A stretch of 23,714 bases of DNA. It comes from Alphaproteobacteria bacterium UBA2966 (GTDB lineage: Bacteria > Pseudomonadota > Alphaproteobacteria > UBA2966). The stretch is taken from positions 1-23,714 of the forward strand of contig DEBC01000052.1 of assembly GCA_002348365.1 (NCBI GenBank), in the 5' to 3' direction. This document shows positions 8,077 through 15,734 of this stretch, piece after piece. The notes under the pieces were generated by a model that had not been told where the DNA came from, ran no database searches, and was given only the letters and a program-made list of their open reading frames with translations. The position numbers and the translations under genes were made by a program. Positions within the stretch are counted from its first letter, which is position 1. Every line of letters starts with the position of its first letter.

Positions 8077-9675
8077 ATGGGCGAGTTCGCCGCAATTGAT
8101 AGATCCACCACACCTCCGGGGATCGTGGTGCCACGCGACTACAACGCTGCGGTCGATTTTATCGACCGGAATCTCGAGGAAGGACGCGGCGAAAAGATTG
8201 CCGTCATCGATGAGAGTGGGCAACACACGTATGCCCAACTCGCTGATCGTGTAAACCAGACGGGAAATGCGCTGCGCGACATCGGCATTCAGATGGAGCA
8301 GCGCATCGCAATGTGCATGCTCGATACCGTCGATTTTCCGGCGGTATTTTTCGGATCGATCAAAGCGGGCATCGTCCCAGTGGCGCTGAATACACTGCTG
8401 ACGACGGCGGATTACGATTACATGCTACGCGATAGCCGTGCGGTCGCCCTGATTGTGAGCGACGCATTGCTCGAGAAGTTTCGGCTGATCCTCGACAGCC
8501 AGCCGTTCCTTCGCACAGTCATCGTTGCGGGGCGATGTGAAAACGGTGAAGACGCAGGATTCGAGCGGCTTGATACATTGCGGGGCGCCGCTTCAGATGT
8601 CCTCGACGCGGCGGCAACCACGTGCGACGACGTGGCTTTCTGGCTTTATTCCTCTGGCTCGACAGGAGCGCCCAAGGGTGCCGTCCATCTGCAGAGCGAC
8701 GCCATCAACACCGCGGAGCTCTATGGCAGTCAGGTCCTGGGAATAACCGAAGAAGACATCGTTTTCTCGGCAGCGAAACTCTTCTTTGCGTATGGGCTCG
8801 GCAACGCGATGACCTTTCCCTTCCATGTCGGAGCGACCACCGTTCTCTTGGCGGGGCGGCCCACGCCTGAATCCGTTCTGGAGCAGGTGAGGTCTCACGA
8901 TGTCTCGATTTTCTACGGGGTACCCACCCTGTTTGGTGCCATCCTTGCGGACCCTGACAACGACAAAACCCGGTCGTCGACTTCGCTCCGGATTTGCATT
9001 TCGGCGGGAGAAGCTCTTCCCGAGGACATCGCCCATAGGTGGGTCGAACGCTTTGGTGTCGATATTCTCGATGGTCTCGGCTCAACCGAAATGCTGCATA
9101 TTTTCCTGTCCAACGCACCGAGTGACATCAGCTACGGGACATCAGGGAAAGCCGTTCCAGGATACGACCTCAAAATCGTCGACGAAGAAGGGGAAGAGGC
9201 TGTCGACGGCGAAATCGGTGAACTCCTGGTACGCGGGCCGTCGAGCGCCAGCCATTACTTTAACAAGCGTGAGCGCAGCCTGGATACGTTCCAGGGGGCC
9301 TGGACGCGTACGGGCGACAAGTACATACGCCGAGACGACGGCTATTACGTCTACTGCGGTCGCTCTGACGATATGCTCAAGGTGAGCGGCCAATGGGTCT
9401 CACCGTTCGAGGTCGAGTCGGCGTTGCTCGCTCACGAGAGCGTCTTGGAAACCGCCGTGGTAGGACATCGTGACGACGATGAACTGGTGAAACCCAAGGC
9501 GTTCATCATTCTGAAGGAGGGTGTCATCGCCAACGATGCCGTCGCCGATGAATTGAAGGGTTTCGTCAAGGACCGATTGGCGCCGTTCAAGTATCCCCGG
9601 TGGATCGATTTTGTCGACGAACTGCCCAAAACTGCGACCGGAAAGATTCAAAGGTTCAAGCTTCGCGAGTCATAG
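8077..9675 (+). CDS. Benzoate-CoA ligase
   Basis: ATP-dependent acyl-CoA synthetase that makes benzoyl-CoA from benzoate, CoA and ATP (via benzoyl-AMP), the entry step for BoxB/BoxC; cytosolic. The 532-residue product has the ANL-family motifs: the P-loop YSSGSTGAPKGAVH (about residues 190-203), the adenine motif GLGSTEMLHIF, the hinge region RTGDKYIRRDDGYYVYCGRSD, MLKVSGQWVSPFEVESAL, and the catalytic Lys segment PKTATGKIQRFKL at the end. The N-terminus (PRDYNAAVDFIDRNLEEGRG) and LLTTADYDYMLRDSRA are typical of benzoate-CoA ligases rather than acetate or long-chain enzymes. ATG 8077 is preceded by a G-rich stretch; an in-frame ATG at 8029 lies inside the preceding gene and is less likely. 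Related acids such as hydroxy- or halobenzoates may also be used. Confidence 0.93.
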   Translation: MGEFAAIDRSTTPPGIVVPRDYNAAVDFIDRNLEEGRGEKIAVIDESGQHTYAQLADRVNQTGNALRDIGIQMEQRIAMCMLDTVDFPAVFFGSIKAGIVPVALNTLLTTADYDYMLRDSRAVALIVSDALLEKFRLILDSQPFLRTVIVAGRCENGEDAGFERLDTLRGAASDVLDAAATTCDDVAFWLYSSGSTGAPKGAVHLQSDAINTAELYGSQVLGITEEDIVFSAAKLFFAYGLGNAMTFPFHVGATTVLLAGRPTPESVLEQVRSHDVSIFYGVPTLFGAILADPDNDKTRSSTSLRICISAGEALPEDIAHRWVERFGVDILDGLGSTEMLHIFLSNAPSDISYGTSGKAVPGYDLKIVDEEGEEAVDGEIGELLVRGPSSASHYFNKRERSLDTFQGAWTRTGDKYIRRDDGYYVYCGRSDDMLKVSGQWVSPFEVESALLAHESVLETAVVGHRDDDELVKPKAFIILKEGVIANDAVADELKGFVKDRLAPFKYPRWIDFVDELPKTATGKIQRFKLRES

Positions 9676-9834
9676 AGGTCCATAAGGAAGATTGCCTGTC
9701 ACTTCATCCAGACCCCCTTCCTGCTCGTGAAGGAGGATCGAAGGCTGTCGATCACAACGGGCGCGGTCCCGTTGAGCTGTATCTGAAGTCGTGTTGGCTG
9801 TTCTTTTGACAGTGATTCCGAGTCACAAGATCCA
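9676..9834. other. Intergenic spacer with a hairpin
   Basis: Between the ligase and hydrolase genes is a perfect 7-bp hairpin (CAACGGG at 9755-9761, CCCGTTG at 9768-9774, 6-nt loop) without a T tract. A weaker CCTTC/GAAGG pairing lies just upstream. No coding sequence is seen. The hairpin could be a transcript stabiliser or a weak terminator. Confidence 0.4.
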
Positions 9835-10650
9835 ATGAGCCATACGCAATCGGGTTATATACGGGCAGGTGGTGCACGCCTGGAGTTCACATGGACGGGG
9901 CCAGGCCCGGATAGCGCACCCACGCTGGTTTTTCTTCATGAAGGTCTGGGGTGCGTGTCGACTTGGCGCGATTTCCCCGAACGTGTGGCGTCGCGGACTG
10001 GATTTGGTGCGCTCGTCTATAGTCGACAAGGATATGGAAAGTCAGACCCGGTCACACTGCCCCGCGCCACTGACTTCATGAACTACGAGGCCTGTACCGT
10101 TTTGCCCGAACTGCTTCGAGAGGCGGGGGTCAGGCGCTACGTTCTCGTCGGCCACTCGGATGGCGCCTCTATCGCATTGATTTTTGCTGCAGCGGGCGTG
10201 CCTGCCATCGAAGGCCTTCAGGGGCTCTGTCTCGAGGCCCCGCACGCATTTGTGGAGGATGTTACGGTCCAAAGTATTGCCGCCATCGGCGACGCTTTTC
10301 GAAATGGCGGGTTGCGGAAGCGACTCCGACGGCACCACGGCAGCAATGTCGATGGAGCGTTTCTCGGCTGGAATCAGGTCTGGCTTGATCCGCTGTTCCG
10401 CGACTGGAACATCGTCGACCTGTTGAAAGACATCACTGTGCCGATCCATATCGTGCAGGGCCGCGACGATGAGTATGGCACTCTCGCACAGGTTGCGGCT
10501 ATCAAGCGAGGTGTTGCCGGTCCATGCGATTCAACTGTTCTGGATGGCTGTGGTCATTCTCCGCACCGCGATCAGGCCGAAACCGTGCTCGAGGTCATCG
10601 CGCATTTTGTGGAAACCTATTCTGACGGTTTGGTCGGGGAGTCCTTATAA
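9835..10650 (+). CDS. Alpha/beta hydrolase of the box gene cluster
   Basis: Serine hydrolase of the alpha/beta fold, 271 residues, no signal peptide. The oxyanion region is FLHEGLGCVSTW (33-44), the nucleophile elbow GHSDGAS has Ser108, an Asp candidate is in VQGRDDEYG (211-212), and the catalytic His is in DGCGHSPHRDQ (His241). Hydrolases of this type often sit beside box genes and benzoate-CoA ligase; suggested roles are thioesterase or ring-cleavage product hydrolysis, but none can be read from sequence. It follows benzoate-CoA ligase by 159 nt, on the same strand. Its 3' end overlaps, tail to tail, the gene on the opposite strand by 34 bp. Confidence 0.88.
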   Translation: MSHTQSGYIRAGGARLEFTWTGPGPDSAPTLVFLHEGLGCVSTWRDFPERVASRTGFGALVYSRQGYGKSDPVTLPRATDFMNYEACTVLPELLREAGVRRYVLVGHSDGASIALIFAAAGVPAIEGLQGLCLEAPHAFVEDVTVQSIAAIGDAFRNGGLRKRLRRHHGSNVDGAFLGWNQVWLDPLFRDWNIVDLLKDITVPIHIVQGRDDEYGTLAQVAAIKRGVAGPCDSTVLDGCGHSPHRDQAETVLEVIAHFVETYSDGLVGESL

Positions 10651-11030
10651 CCTTCCTTTTGGATGGTCATCAGTTCCTGAAGTTCACGCAAGATTGCTTT
10701 GCCCTCGTCATCCTCAGCCTGCAGCATCCTCTCGGTGCGGTCCTTCATGTAGTCGTGATACTTCTGCCGTTGCTCCTCCAAGGTCGGCCCTTCGTCCACT
10801 TTCCCCATTTCTGATGCAGCCTTGGCTTTTTCGCGTTGCTGCTCTTCCAGATAGGCACGGGCGTCCTCTTCACTGAAGGCTGCTTCCTTGGGCAAGTTGC
10901 AGACTTCCGTTTTCTTGAAAGAGCGTCCTTCTGCATTCGTTGCGCGGAACGTAATGCGCACGTCTATGGTATTCCCCGCTGCGGGAACAATCCGGTAATG
11001 CAGGCGGTCGTACGTGGCGTCAGCTTCCAT
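10617..11030 (-). CDS. Uncharacterised charged protein, probable coiled coil
   Basis: I do not recognise this 137-residue protein. The N-terminal part (residues about 1-55) contains DRLHYRIVPAAGNTIDVRIT, a beta-rich segment. The rest is very charged and helical (EEDARAYLEEQQREKAKAAS; LEEQRQKYHDYMKDRTERM), a likely coiled coil. There is no clear signal peptide or membrane segment. ATG 11030 is chosen; a TTG at 11087 would add 19 residues that look less protein-like. The amino-acid composition and long open frame support a real gene, although its Shine-Dalgarno is weak. It converges on the hydrolase gene. Confidence 0.55.
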   Translation of the reverse strand: MEADATYDRLHYRIVPAAGNTIDVRITFRATNAEGRSFKKTEVCNLPKEAAFSEEDARAYLEEQQREKAKAASEMGKVDEGPTLEEQRQKYHDYMKDRTERMLQAEDDEGKAILRELQELMTIQKEGYKDSPTKPSE

Positions 11031-11110
11031 AGTCCAGTTTGGGTGGTTTGACTGCCCCGTGTGACTGCATATATTTGGTTGTTCCAACTGTTGGGGGGGG
11101 GTGGGTGACG

Positions 11111-11324
11111 ATGGCCAAAGTCATCCTGAATCGTCAGACGTTCAAGATCGGCGAGTATCTGTTCAAGACAGGCGACGCGCCTCTTTGCGCCTACCTCATT
11201 CAATCGGGGACGGTCGACATCGTCGTCGGGAATGAAGGCGACGGCCCCCCAGGATGCCGGCGGAGAGGCATCAGCGGATGTTGCCCCAGAGGCTGAAACA
11301 CCCCAGGAAGTCGAGGCATCCTGA
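11111..11324 (+). pseudogene. Remnant of a cyclic-nucleotide-binding (CNBD) protein
   Basis: ATG 11111 begins the first strands of a Crp-like cNMP-binding domain: FKIGEYLFKTGDAPLCAYLI followed by QSGTVDIVVG. The domain breaks off after about 40 residues. In the frame shifted by +1, the bases from about 11223 to TGA 11322-11324 read as an acidic Ala/Pro/Glu tail (GGEASADVAPEAETPQEVEA), which looks like the end of the same or another protein. The middle of the CNBD, including the phosphate-binding cassette, is missing, so it cannot bind a nucleotide. A run of nine G lies just before the start. A deletion plus frame change is the simplest reading. Confidence 0.55.
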
Positions 11325-11342
11325 CCGCGGGTTCCGCACATC

Positions 11343-11576
11343 ATGGCGGCAAAAAAAATGACAGCGGCGCAACGACGGTACCTTCGGCGCGGAATCGATC
11401 AGCCGGGCGGGAAACTGCCGCTTTTCGATGAGCAGGGCCAGGCCGTCAATCCGCGAACGATTCGAGCGTGTATCGAGGCTGGCTTGGCTGAACCCTGGTT
11501 CCACAATCCTCTGAAACCTGACTGGCTGGTTTGCAAGTTGACGGATAAAGGGCGGGACGCCGTAATCGAGAAGTGA
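11343..11576 (+). CDS. Conserved 77-residue protein of unknown function
   Basis: A small basic, cytosolic protein. It contains MTAAQRRYLRRGIDQPGGKL, PLFDEQGQ, and EPWFHNPLKPDWLVCKLTDK, with the end predicted as a small winged-helix-like or strand-helix unit. I recall similar short proteins in alphaproteobacteria with the same PGGKLPLFD and PWFxNPxKPDWLVC words, but no function. The ATG at 11343 starts 18 nt after the CNBD remnant's stop, and no clear Shine-Dalgarno is present. The terminator at 11704 lies 128 nt downstream. Confidence 0.65.
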   Translation: MAAKKMTAAQRRYLRRGIDQPGGKLPLFDEQGQAVNPRTIRACIEAGLAEPWFHNPLKPDWLVCKLTDKGRDAVIEK

Positions 11577-11703
11577 ATGCGCCGGCAAGGCAATGCGTTG
11601 GCCGACGCTCATTTTCGAACATGCTCAGTATTTGTTAACGAAGTTCTGTGATGATTCCATCATCAAAGGCGCGAGCCTTTTCAATGTCCTCCCTGTTACA
11701 AAT

Positions 11704-11734
11704 GCCGCCGGCCAAGATTGACCGGCGGCTTTTT
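11704..11734 (+). terminator. Rho-independent terminator
   Basis: GCCGCCGG (11704-11711) pairs with CCGGCGGC (11722-11729), with additional pairing inside the 10-nt loop (CAA/TTG), followed by TTTTT. It ends the transcript of the 77-residue protein gene and separates it from the NnrU-family gene. Confidence 0.85.
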
Positions 11735-11813
11735 GTCTGCTGGGGCCGCTTCATCCCGGTCGGGCAGGTAGGGGCGTTGTTGCTGGACATGGGCGGTTGT
11801 GGGACAGTCTGTG

Positions 11814-12509
11814 ATGACTGGTGATCTCACATGGCTGGTCATCGCGACCGTCTTTTTCGTTGGAATCCATCCCGCCGTCTCCGGTTCGCCGCTGCGCGCC
11901 GTGATTACCGGAGTTGTGGGCGAGGCTGCGTTCCAAGCCGCGTTTGCATTGCTCTCGATCGGGGGGCTCGCGTGGATGGTGCTGGCATACGAAGCGGCTC
12001 CCTATGAGCCCCTGTGGATTGTCCCTGAGCTGGCCTGGGCCCCCGTGATTCTCATGCCTTTTTCAGCAATGCTGATCGTTCTCGGCGTGACGAGTTCGAA
12101 TCCCACAAGTGCCGGCCAGGACAAGGCGATCGAGCGTGATCAGCCTGCCACCGGAATCACGCGCGTCACCCGGCACCCCTTTCTGGTTGGTGTGGTGTTA
12201 TGGGCGGCCGGTCATATCATCGCCAACGGGGAAGTCGCCTCGATGATCTTTTTCGGAGGATTTCTCGTCTTGGGGACCATCGGTCCATTGAACATCGATG
12301 CGAAGCTTCAGAAGCGCAAACCCGAGGCCTGGGAAAAACTCGCACAGACCACGTCTATCGTGCCCTTTGTGGCTATCATGCAGGGACGCAACACCTTCAA
12401 CCTTTCGGAGCTGGGTTGGTGGCGGATCGCAGTCGGACTGGGGCTGTATGTCGCGTTGTGGTCAATACATGAACCGTTTACGGGGGCGCCCATCGTCCTT
12501 GGTGGTTAG
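11814..12509 (+). CDS. NnrU-family integral membrane protein
   Basis: Polytopic inner-membrane protein of the NnrU family, 231 residues. It has about six hydrophobic segments and the family features HPAVSGSPLRAVITGVVGEA near the N-terminus and ITRVTRHPFLVGVVLWAAGH in the middle, the latter carrying the RHP motif that also appears in isoprenylcysteine methyltransferase-like proteins. NnrU was first linked to nitric oxide/nitrite metabolism in denitrifiers, but most members are uncharacterised; no denitrification gene lies nearby. ATG 11814 has GGGACA 7-12 nt upstream. GTG 11799 would add five residues. It follows a terminator, so it likely has its own promoter. Confidence 0.85.
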   Translation: MTGDLTWLVIATVFFVGIHPAVSGSPLRAVITGVVGEAAFQAAFALLSIGGLAWMVLAYEAAPYEPLWIVPELAWAPVILMPFSAMLIVLGVTSSNPTSAGQDKAIERDQPATGITRVTRHPFLVGVVLWAAGHIIANGEVASMIFFGGFLVLGTIGPLNIDAKLQKRKPEAWEKLAQTTSIVPFVAIMQGRNTFNLSELGWWRIAVGLGLYVALWSIHEPFTGAPIVLGG

Positions 12510-12547
12510 ACGCAGAACGCACGCGATGCTGCCCTCTGCTCCTGCTT

Positions 12548-12577
12548 TTGTTAGGCAACGGATCATCGTGCTAAACT
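12548..12577 (+). promoter_or_regulatory. Possible sigma-70 promoter for the desaturase gene
   Basis: TTGTTA (12548-12553) and TAAACT (12572-12577), each matching consensus at four of six positions, are 18 nt apart. Transcription would begin near 12584, leaving a short leader that includes the GGAGG at 12609. This is a pattern match only. Confidence 0.3.
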
Positions 12578-12608
12578 GTTTCCCGCGACTATGTGCATGC
12601 AGCCAATC

Positions 12609-12613
12609 GGAGG
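12609..12613 (+). promoter_or_regulatory. Ribosome binding site deciding the desaturase start
   Basis: GGAGG is followed after 7 nt by TTG 12621. The upstream in-frame ATG 12591 has no Shine-Dalgarno. The site therefore favours a TTG start. Confidence 0.5.
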
Positions 12614-12620
12614 ATCCGAG

Positions 12621-13553
12621 TTGTCGGCAGCGCAAATAAATCAAATTGTTCCGCGCCAAATCCGAAATGAGTTGAACGAACCGCGGGACGGTCCGGGGAT
12701 TGCGTTCCTGGTCTACCACTTCGGAGTTATGGGCGGGACCGGTTACCTGCTCTTTCTGTCACTTGGCACCTGGTGGGTGATTCCAGCGATGCTGGCGCAC
12801 GGTTTTGTCCTCGCGGCCCTGTTTTCTCCGTTTCATGAAACTGCGCACTACAGCGCCTTCAAGATTCGCTGGTTGAACGAGAGTGTCTTCTGGCTTACCG
12901 GAGTTGCGACGTTTTATATGAAGACCACGTTTCGTATCGAGCACATGGCGCACCACGCGTATACCCAGGACGTCGAAAAGGACCCGCAACGTATTCCCAT
13001 GGCGGAGACGTTCCGGGGATACATCTACTACTCGACAGCGATACCGTCCCTTAAATTGAAGCTCTGGCGCCTCATCAATCATCCGCTGGGTCGGATCAGT
13101 GAAACCGAGAAGACCTACATCCCTGAGGATCGAATTCCTGAATTACAGCGTGACGCATGGATTTATCTGGCGGTTTACGCGGTGGTGTTCGCCGCCAGCC
13201 TCTATTTTCAGACGTGGGCCGCACTCATCTACTGGGTGATACCTATCGTGGTCGGAGAACCCTTCCAGCGCATGCTCCGGATCGCCGAGCACACAGGATG
13301 CGAGCTGGACCCGGATATGCTGCGAAATACGCGGACGACGCAGACAACCCCCCTCTTGAGGTGGTTGAACTGGAACATGGCGCTTCACGTAGAACATCAC
13401 GCGATCTCTTCGGTACCTTTCCATGCCCTGCCGCGGCTTCATGAATTCCTGGCGCCGCATCTCGTGCACCAATCCCAGGGGTTTTTAAGTGCGCAGCGCG
13501 ATGTAATCCGGTTTACGTCCGACGGTGTTCGGACCCCGGCCACGGTTAACTGA
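12621..13553 (+). CDS. Membrane fatty acid desaturase-family protein
   Basis: Integral-membrane diiron enzyme of the fatty acid desaturase/hydroxylase superfamily, about 310 residues. The three His boxes are complete: HETAH (about residue 72), HMAHH (108) and HVEHH (256), which bind the two irons on the cytosolic face. Hydrophobic helices lie before the first box and between the second and third. The segment GEPFQRMLRIAEHTGC followed by NTRTTQTTPL is typical of a bacterial subgroup whose substrate is unsettled (fatty acid, sterol-like or carotenoid-type). TTG 12621 is chosen from its Shine-Dalgarno; ATG 12591 would add ten residues. It needs a ferredoxin or similar donor, which is not encoded beside it. 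Confidence 0.87.
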   Translation: MSAAQINQIVPRQIRNELNEPRDGPGIAFLVYHFGVMGGTGYLLFLSLGTWWVIPAMLAHGFVLAALFSPFHETAHYSAFKIRWLNESVFWLTGVATFYMKTTFRIEHMAHHAYTQDVEKDPQRIPMAETFRGYIYYSTAIPSLKLKLWRLINHPLGRISETEKTYIPEDRIPELQRDAWIYLAVYAVVFAASLYFQTWAALIYWVIPIVVGEPFQRMLRIAEHTGCELDPDMLRNTRTTQTTPLLRWLNWNMALHVEHHAISSVPFHALPRLHEFLAPHLVHQSQGFLSAQRDVIRFTSDGVRTPATVN

Positions 13554-13855
13554 CGCCAAGTCGCAAACCCAAAGTTCTTCGAGCCGAATTTCTCTTTGTT
13601 CAGGGTCTTCTCGAAGTTGCTCCACTGACTCTATCCTTTGTATAATCCCGGCGTTTTCACGGTGTGCGCTTGTCGATCTCGGGTGTCCACCATACTTTCA
13701 CATGATCGCGAGGCCCGCGGTTTCAACTTGGTTGACCAGCGGTTTCATCGTCATAATCAACTCCGCTCAATGCACTTGTTGGACTGATACGGTCGAAGCA
13801 GGCCGAAAAGGTACGAGCGCCGGGAGTTTGTGGCGGCAAGGGAGTTACGAAGCGA
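13554..13855. other. 302-bp intergenic region upstream of korA
   Basis: No supported gene. It holds a good promoter match at 13617-13646 and GGGAG about 15 nt before the korA start. The leader between promoter and korA would be about 200 nt, long enough for control elements, but no riboswitch or attenuator could be recognised by eye. Confidence 0.5.
13617..13646 (+). promoter_or_regulatory. Predicted sigma-70 promoter for the kor operon
   Basis: TTGCTC (13617-13622, four of six matches) and a perfect TATAAT (13641-13646) are separated by 18 nt. It faces korA, whose start is about 200 nt downstream. Confidence 0.45.
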
Positions 13856-15733
13856 ATGTCGACAGCTGCGAGTACTGCTGAAACATACGAGACGTTCGAG
13901 GACCGAGAAGAACTCGAATCCGTCGTGATCCGGTTCGCCGGAGATTCGGGCGATGGCGTACAAGTCACGGGCGGACAGCTGACTCAGGTGACGGCGATCG
14001 CCGGGAACGATCTGGCCACATTCCCGGACTTCCCGGCCGAGATCCGTGCACCGGCCGGAACGACGTACGGCGTATCGGCATTTCAGATTAATTTTGGGGC
14101 GCGGCGAATTCGCACGGCAGGAGATCAGCCCGACGTATTGGTCGCCTTCAATCCGGCAGCGCTCAAGGTCAATATCGGTGACATGCCTGGCGGCAGTCTG
14201 ATCATCGTCGATACGGGTGCTTTCTCTGACCGCAATATGAAGAAGGCAGGCTATGAGACCAACCCGCTCGAGGATCAGACCCTCGACAATTTCCGAGTCA
14301 TCGAGATCGACATCTCTAAGCGCACTCTCGAGTCGGTTGAATCTTACGGCCTTTCACAAAAGCAGGCCTTGCGCTGCAAGAATTTCTGGACCCTCGGCCT
14401 GGTCTACTGGCTGTACAGCCGCGATCGTCAGCCGACGATTGACTGGCTCAACGTCAAGTTCGGCAAGCTGCCGGGTATAGCAGACGCCAACATTGCCGCA
14501 ATCAATGCGGGTCATGCCTACGGTGAGACTGCTGAACTCGGTGAGGAAGTTAAGGGATATTTCGTTCCGCCTGCCGTGATGCCGCGCGGTCTCTACAGGA
14601 CGATCACCGGTGCGGACGCGCTCGCCTATGGCCTCGTTGCGGGCGCCAATCTTGCGGGCCTGAAGCTGATGCTCGGTTCTTATCCGATCACGCCAGCCTC
14701 CGCGTTGCTACACGTATTGGCGGGCATGAAAGAGTTCGGTGTCACAACATTCCAGGCCGAAGATGAGATATCGGCCGTTTGTTGCGCCATCGGGGCGTCC
14801 TATGCCGGGTCGCTCGGTGTGACATCGAGCTCGGGTCCTGGTGTTGCGCTGAAGACCGAGGCGATCGGCCTGGCGGTCAGCACCGAGTTGCCGCTGGTCA
14901 TCGTCAATTCTCAACGATCAGGGCCATCGACGGGCATGCCGACAAAGACAGAGCAGTCCGATCTCTATCAAGCCGTGTACGGTCGCAACGCTGACGCGCC
15001 GGTGCCCGTGCTTGCAGCCTCTTCGCCGGCCGATGCCTTCGACACAGCCATCGAGGCCGTGCGCATCGCAACAAAATACATGACCCCGGTATTCCTGCTG
15101 ACGGACTCCTACATCATCAATGCTGCCGAACCCTGGCTCATTCCCGATGTGTCAAGTTTGCCTCAGCACAAGGTCGAGTTCTGCGACGACGCGGACGGTT
15201 TCCACCCCTTCCTGCGTGATGAAGATACTCTGGCCAGGGTCTGGGCTCTTCCTGGAACGCCAGGCCTGGAGCACCGGATCGGGGGACTCGAGAAGGACTA
15301 CGACAGCGGCAACATTTCCTATGATCCGGAAAATCACCATCGCATGACGATGGTCCGCAAAGCGAAAATCGATGGCATCGCCAATGATATTCCAGAGCAA
15401 GCGGTAACGCTTGGCTCGGAAGAGGATACAGTGGCGGTGGTCGGTTGGGGATCAACCTACGGTCCAATCAATCGTGCGGTCGACGACCTCCGTGTTGAAG
15501 GTTTGCCGGTTGCGCACATACATGTTCGTCACCTGTGGCCCTTGCCGGCCAACATGGCCGAGCTGCTGAGTTCCTTCAAACACGTACTGGTGGCTGAAAT
15601 GAATACGGGTCAGCTTCGCACCATTCTCAGAAGCGAGTACCTGGTTCCAGCTGAAGCTCTCAACAATATTTCTGGATTGCCGTTCAAAACCACGGAAATC
15701 AAGGACGCCGTCCGCAAGCTTTTGGAAGGTTGA
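13856..15733 (+). CDS. korA: 2-oxoacid (2-oxoglutarate):ferredoxin oxidoreductase, alpha subunit (gamma-alpha fusion)
   Basis: Large subunit (625 aa) of a 2-oxoacid:acceptor oxidoreductase that oxidatively decarboxylates a 2-oxoacid to acyl-CoA. Residues about 20-200 are the gamma domain (VIRFAGDSGDGVQVTGGQL, then FPDFPAEIRAPAGTTYGVS). Residues about 230-470 are the pyrimidine-binding alpha domain (MLGSYPITPASALLHVL; FQAEDEISAVCCAIGASYAG; SSSGPGVALKTEAIGLA; GPSTGMPTKTEQSDL). The remaining C-terminal part is the domain II type, with a His-rich IHVRHLWPLP segment. The fused layout and motifs fit KorA, i.e. 2-oxoglutarate as likely substrate, rather than pyruvate. KorB starts 1 nt after its TGA, and a flavin reductase follows, so the three form one operon. 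No ferredoxin is encoded. Confidence 0.93.
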   Translation: MSTAASTAETYETFEDREELESVVIRFAGDSGDGVQVTGGQLTQVTAIAGNDLATFPDFPAEIRAPAGTTYGVSAFQINFGARRIRTAGDQPDVLVAFNPAALKVNIGDMPGGSLIIVDTGAFSDRNMKKAGYETNPLEDQTLDNFRVIEIDISKRTLESVESYGLSQKQALRCKNFWTLGLVYWLYSRDRQPTIDWLNVKFGKLPGIADANIAAINAGHAYGETAELGEEVKGYFVPPAVMPRGLYRTITGADALAYGLVAGANLAGLKLMLGSYPITPASALLHVLAGMKEFGVTTFQAEDEISAVCCAIGASYAGSLGVTSSSGPGVALKTEAIGLAVSTELPLVIVNSQRSGPSTGMPTKTEQSDLYQAVYGRNADAPVPVLAASSPADAFDTAIEAVRIATKYMTPVFLLTDSYIINAAEPWLIPDVSSLPQHKVEFCDDADGFHPFLRDEDTLARVWALPGTPGLEHRIGGLEKDYDSGNISYDPENHHRMTMVRKAKIDGIANDIPEQAVTLGSEEDTVAVVGWGSTYGPINRAVDDLRVEGLPVAHIHVRHLWPLPANMAELLSSFKHVLVAEMNTGQLRTILRSEYLVPAEALNNISGLPFKTTEIKDAVRKLLEG

Positions 15734-15734
15734 C

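Noticed and set aside
9712..9774. Terminator between benzoate-CoA ligase and the hydrolase
   Set aside because: The hairpins are short and no T tract follows; kept only as a hairpin in the spacer.
11093..11101. Run of nine G before the CNBD remnant as a phase-variable tract
   Set aside because: It lies outside the reading frame and the gene behind it is already truncated, so slippage would switch nothing.
11343..11576. Toxin or antitoxin gene
   Set aside because: Small size alone; no partner gene and no recognised toxin or antitoxin motif.
13525..13881. Small plus-strand gene between the desaturase and korA
   Set aside because: Low-quality composition, overlaps both neighbours' ends, and covers a good promoter; no motif seen.
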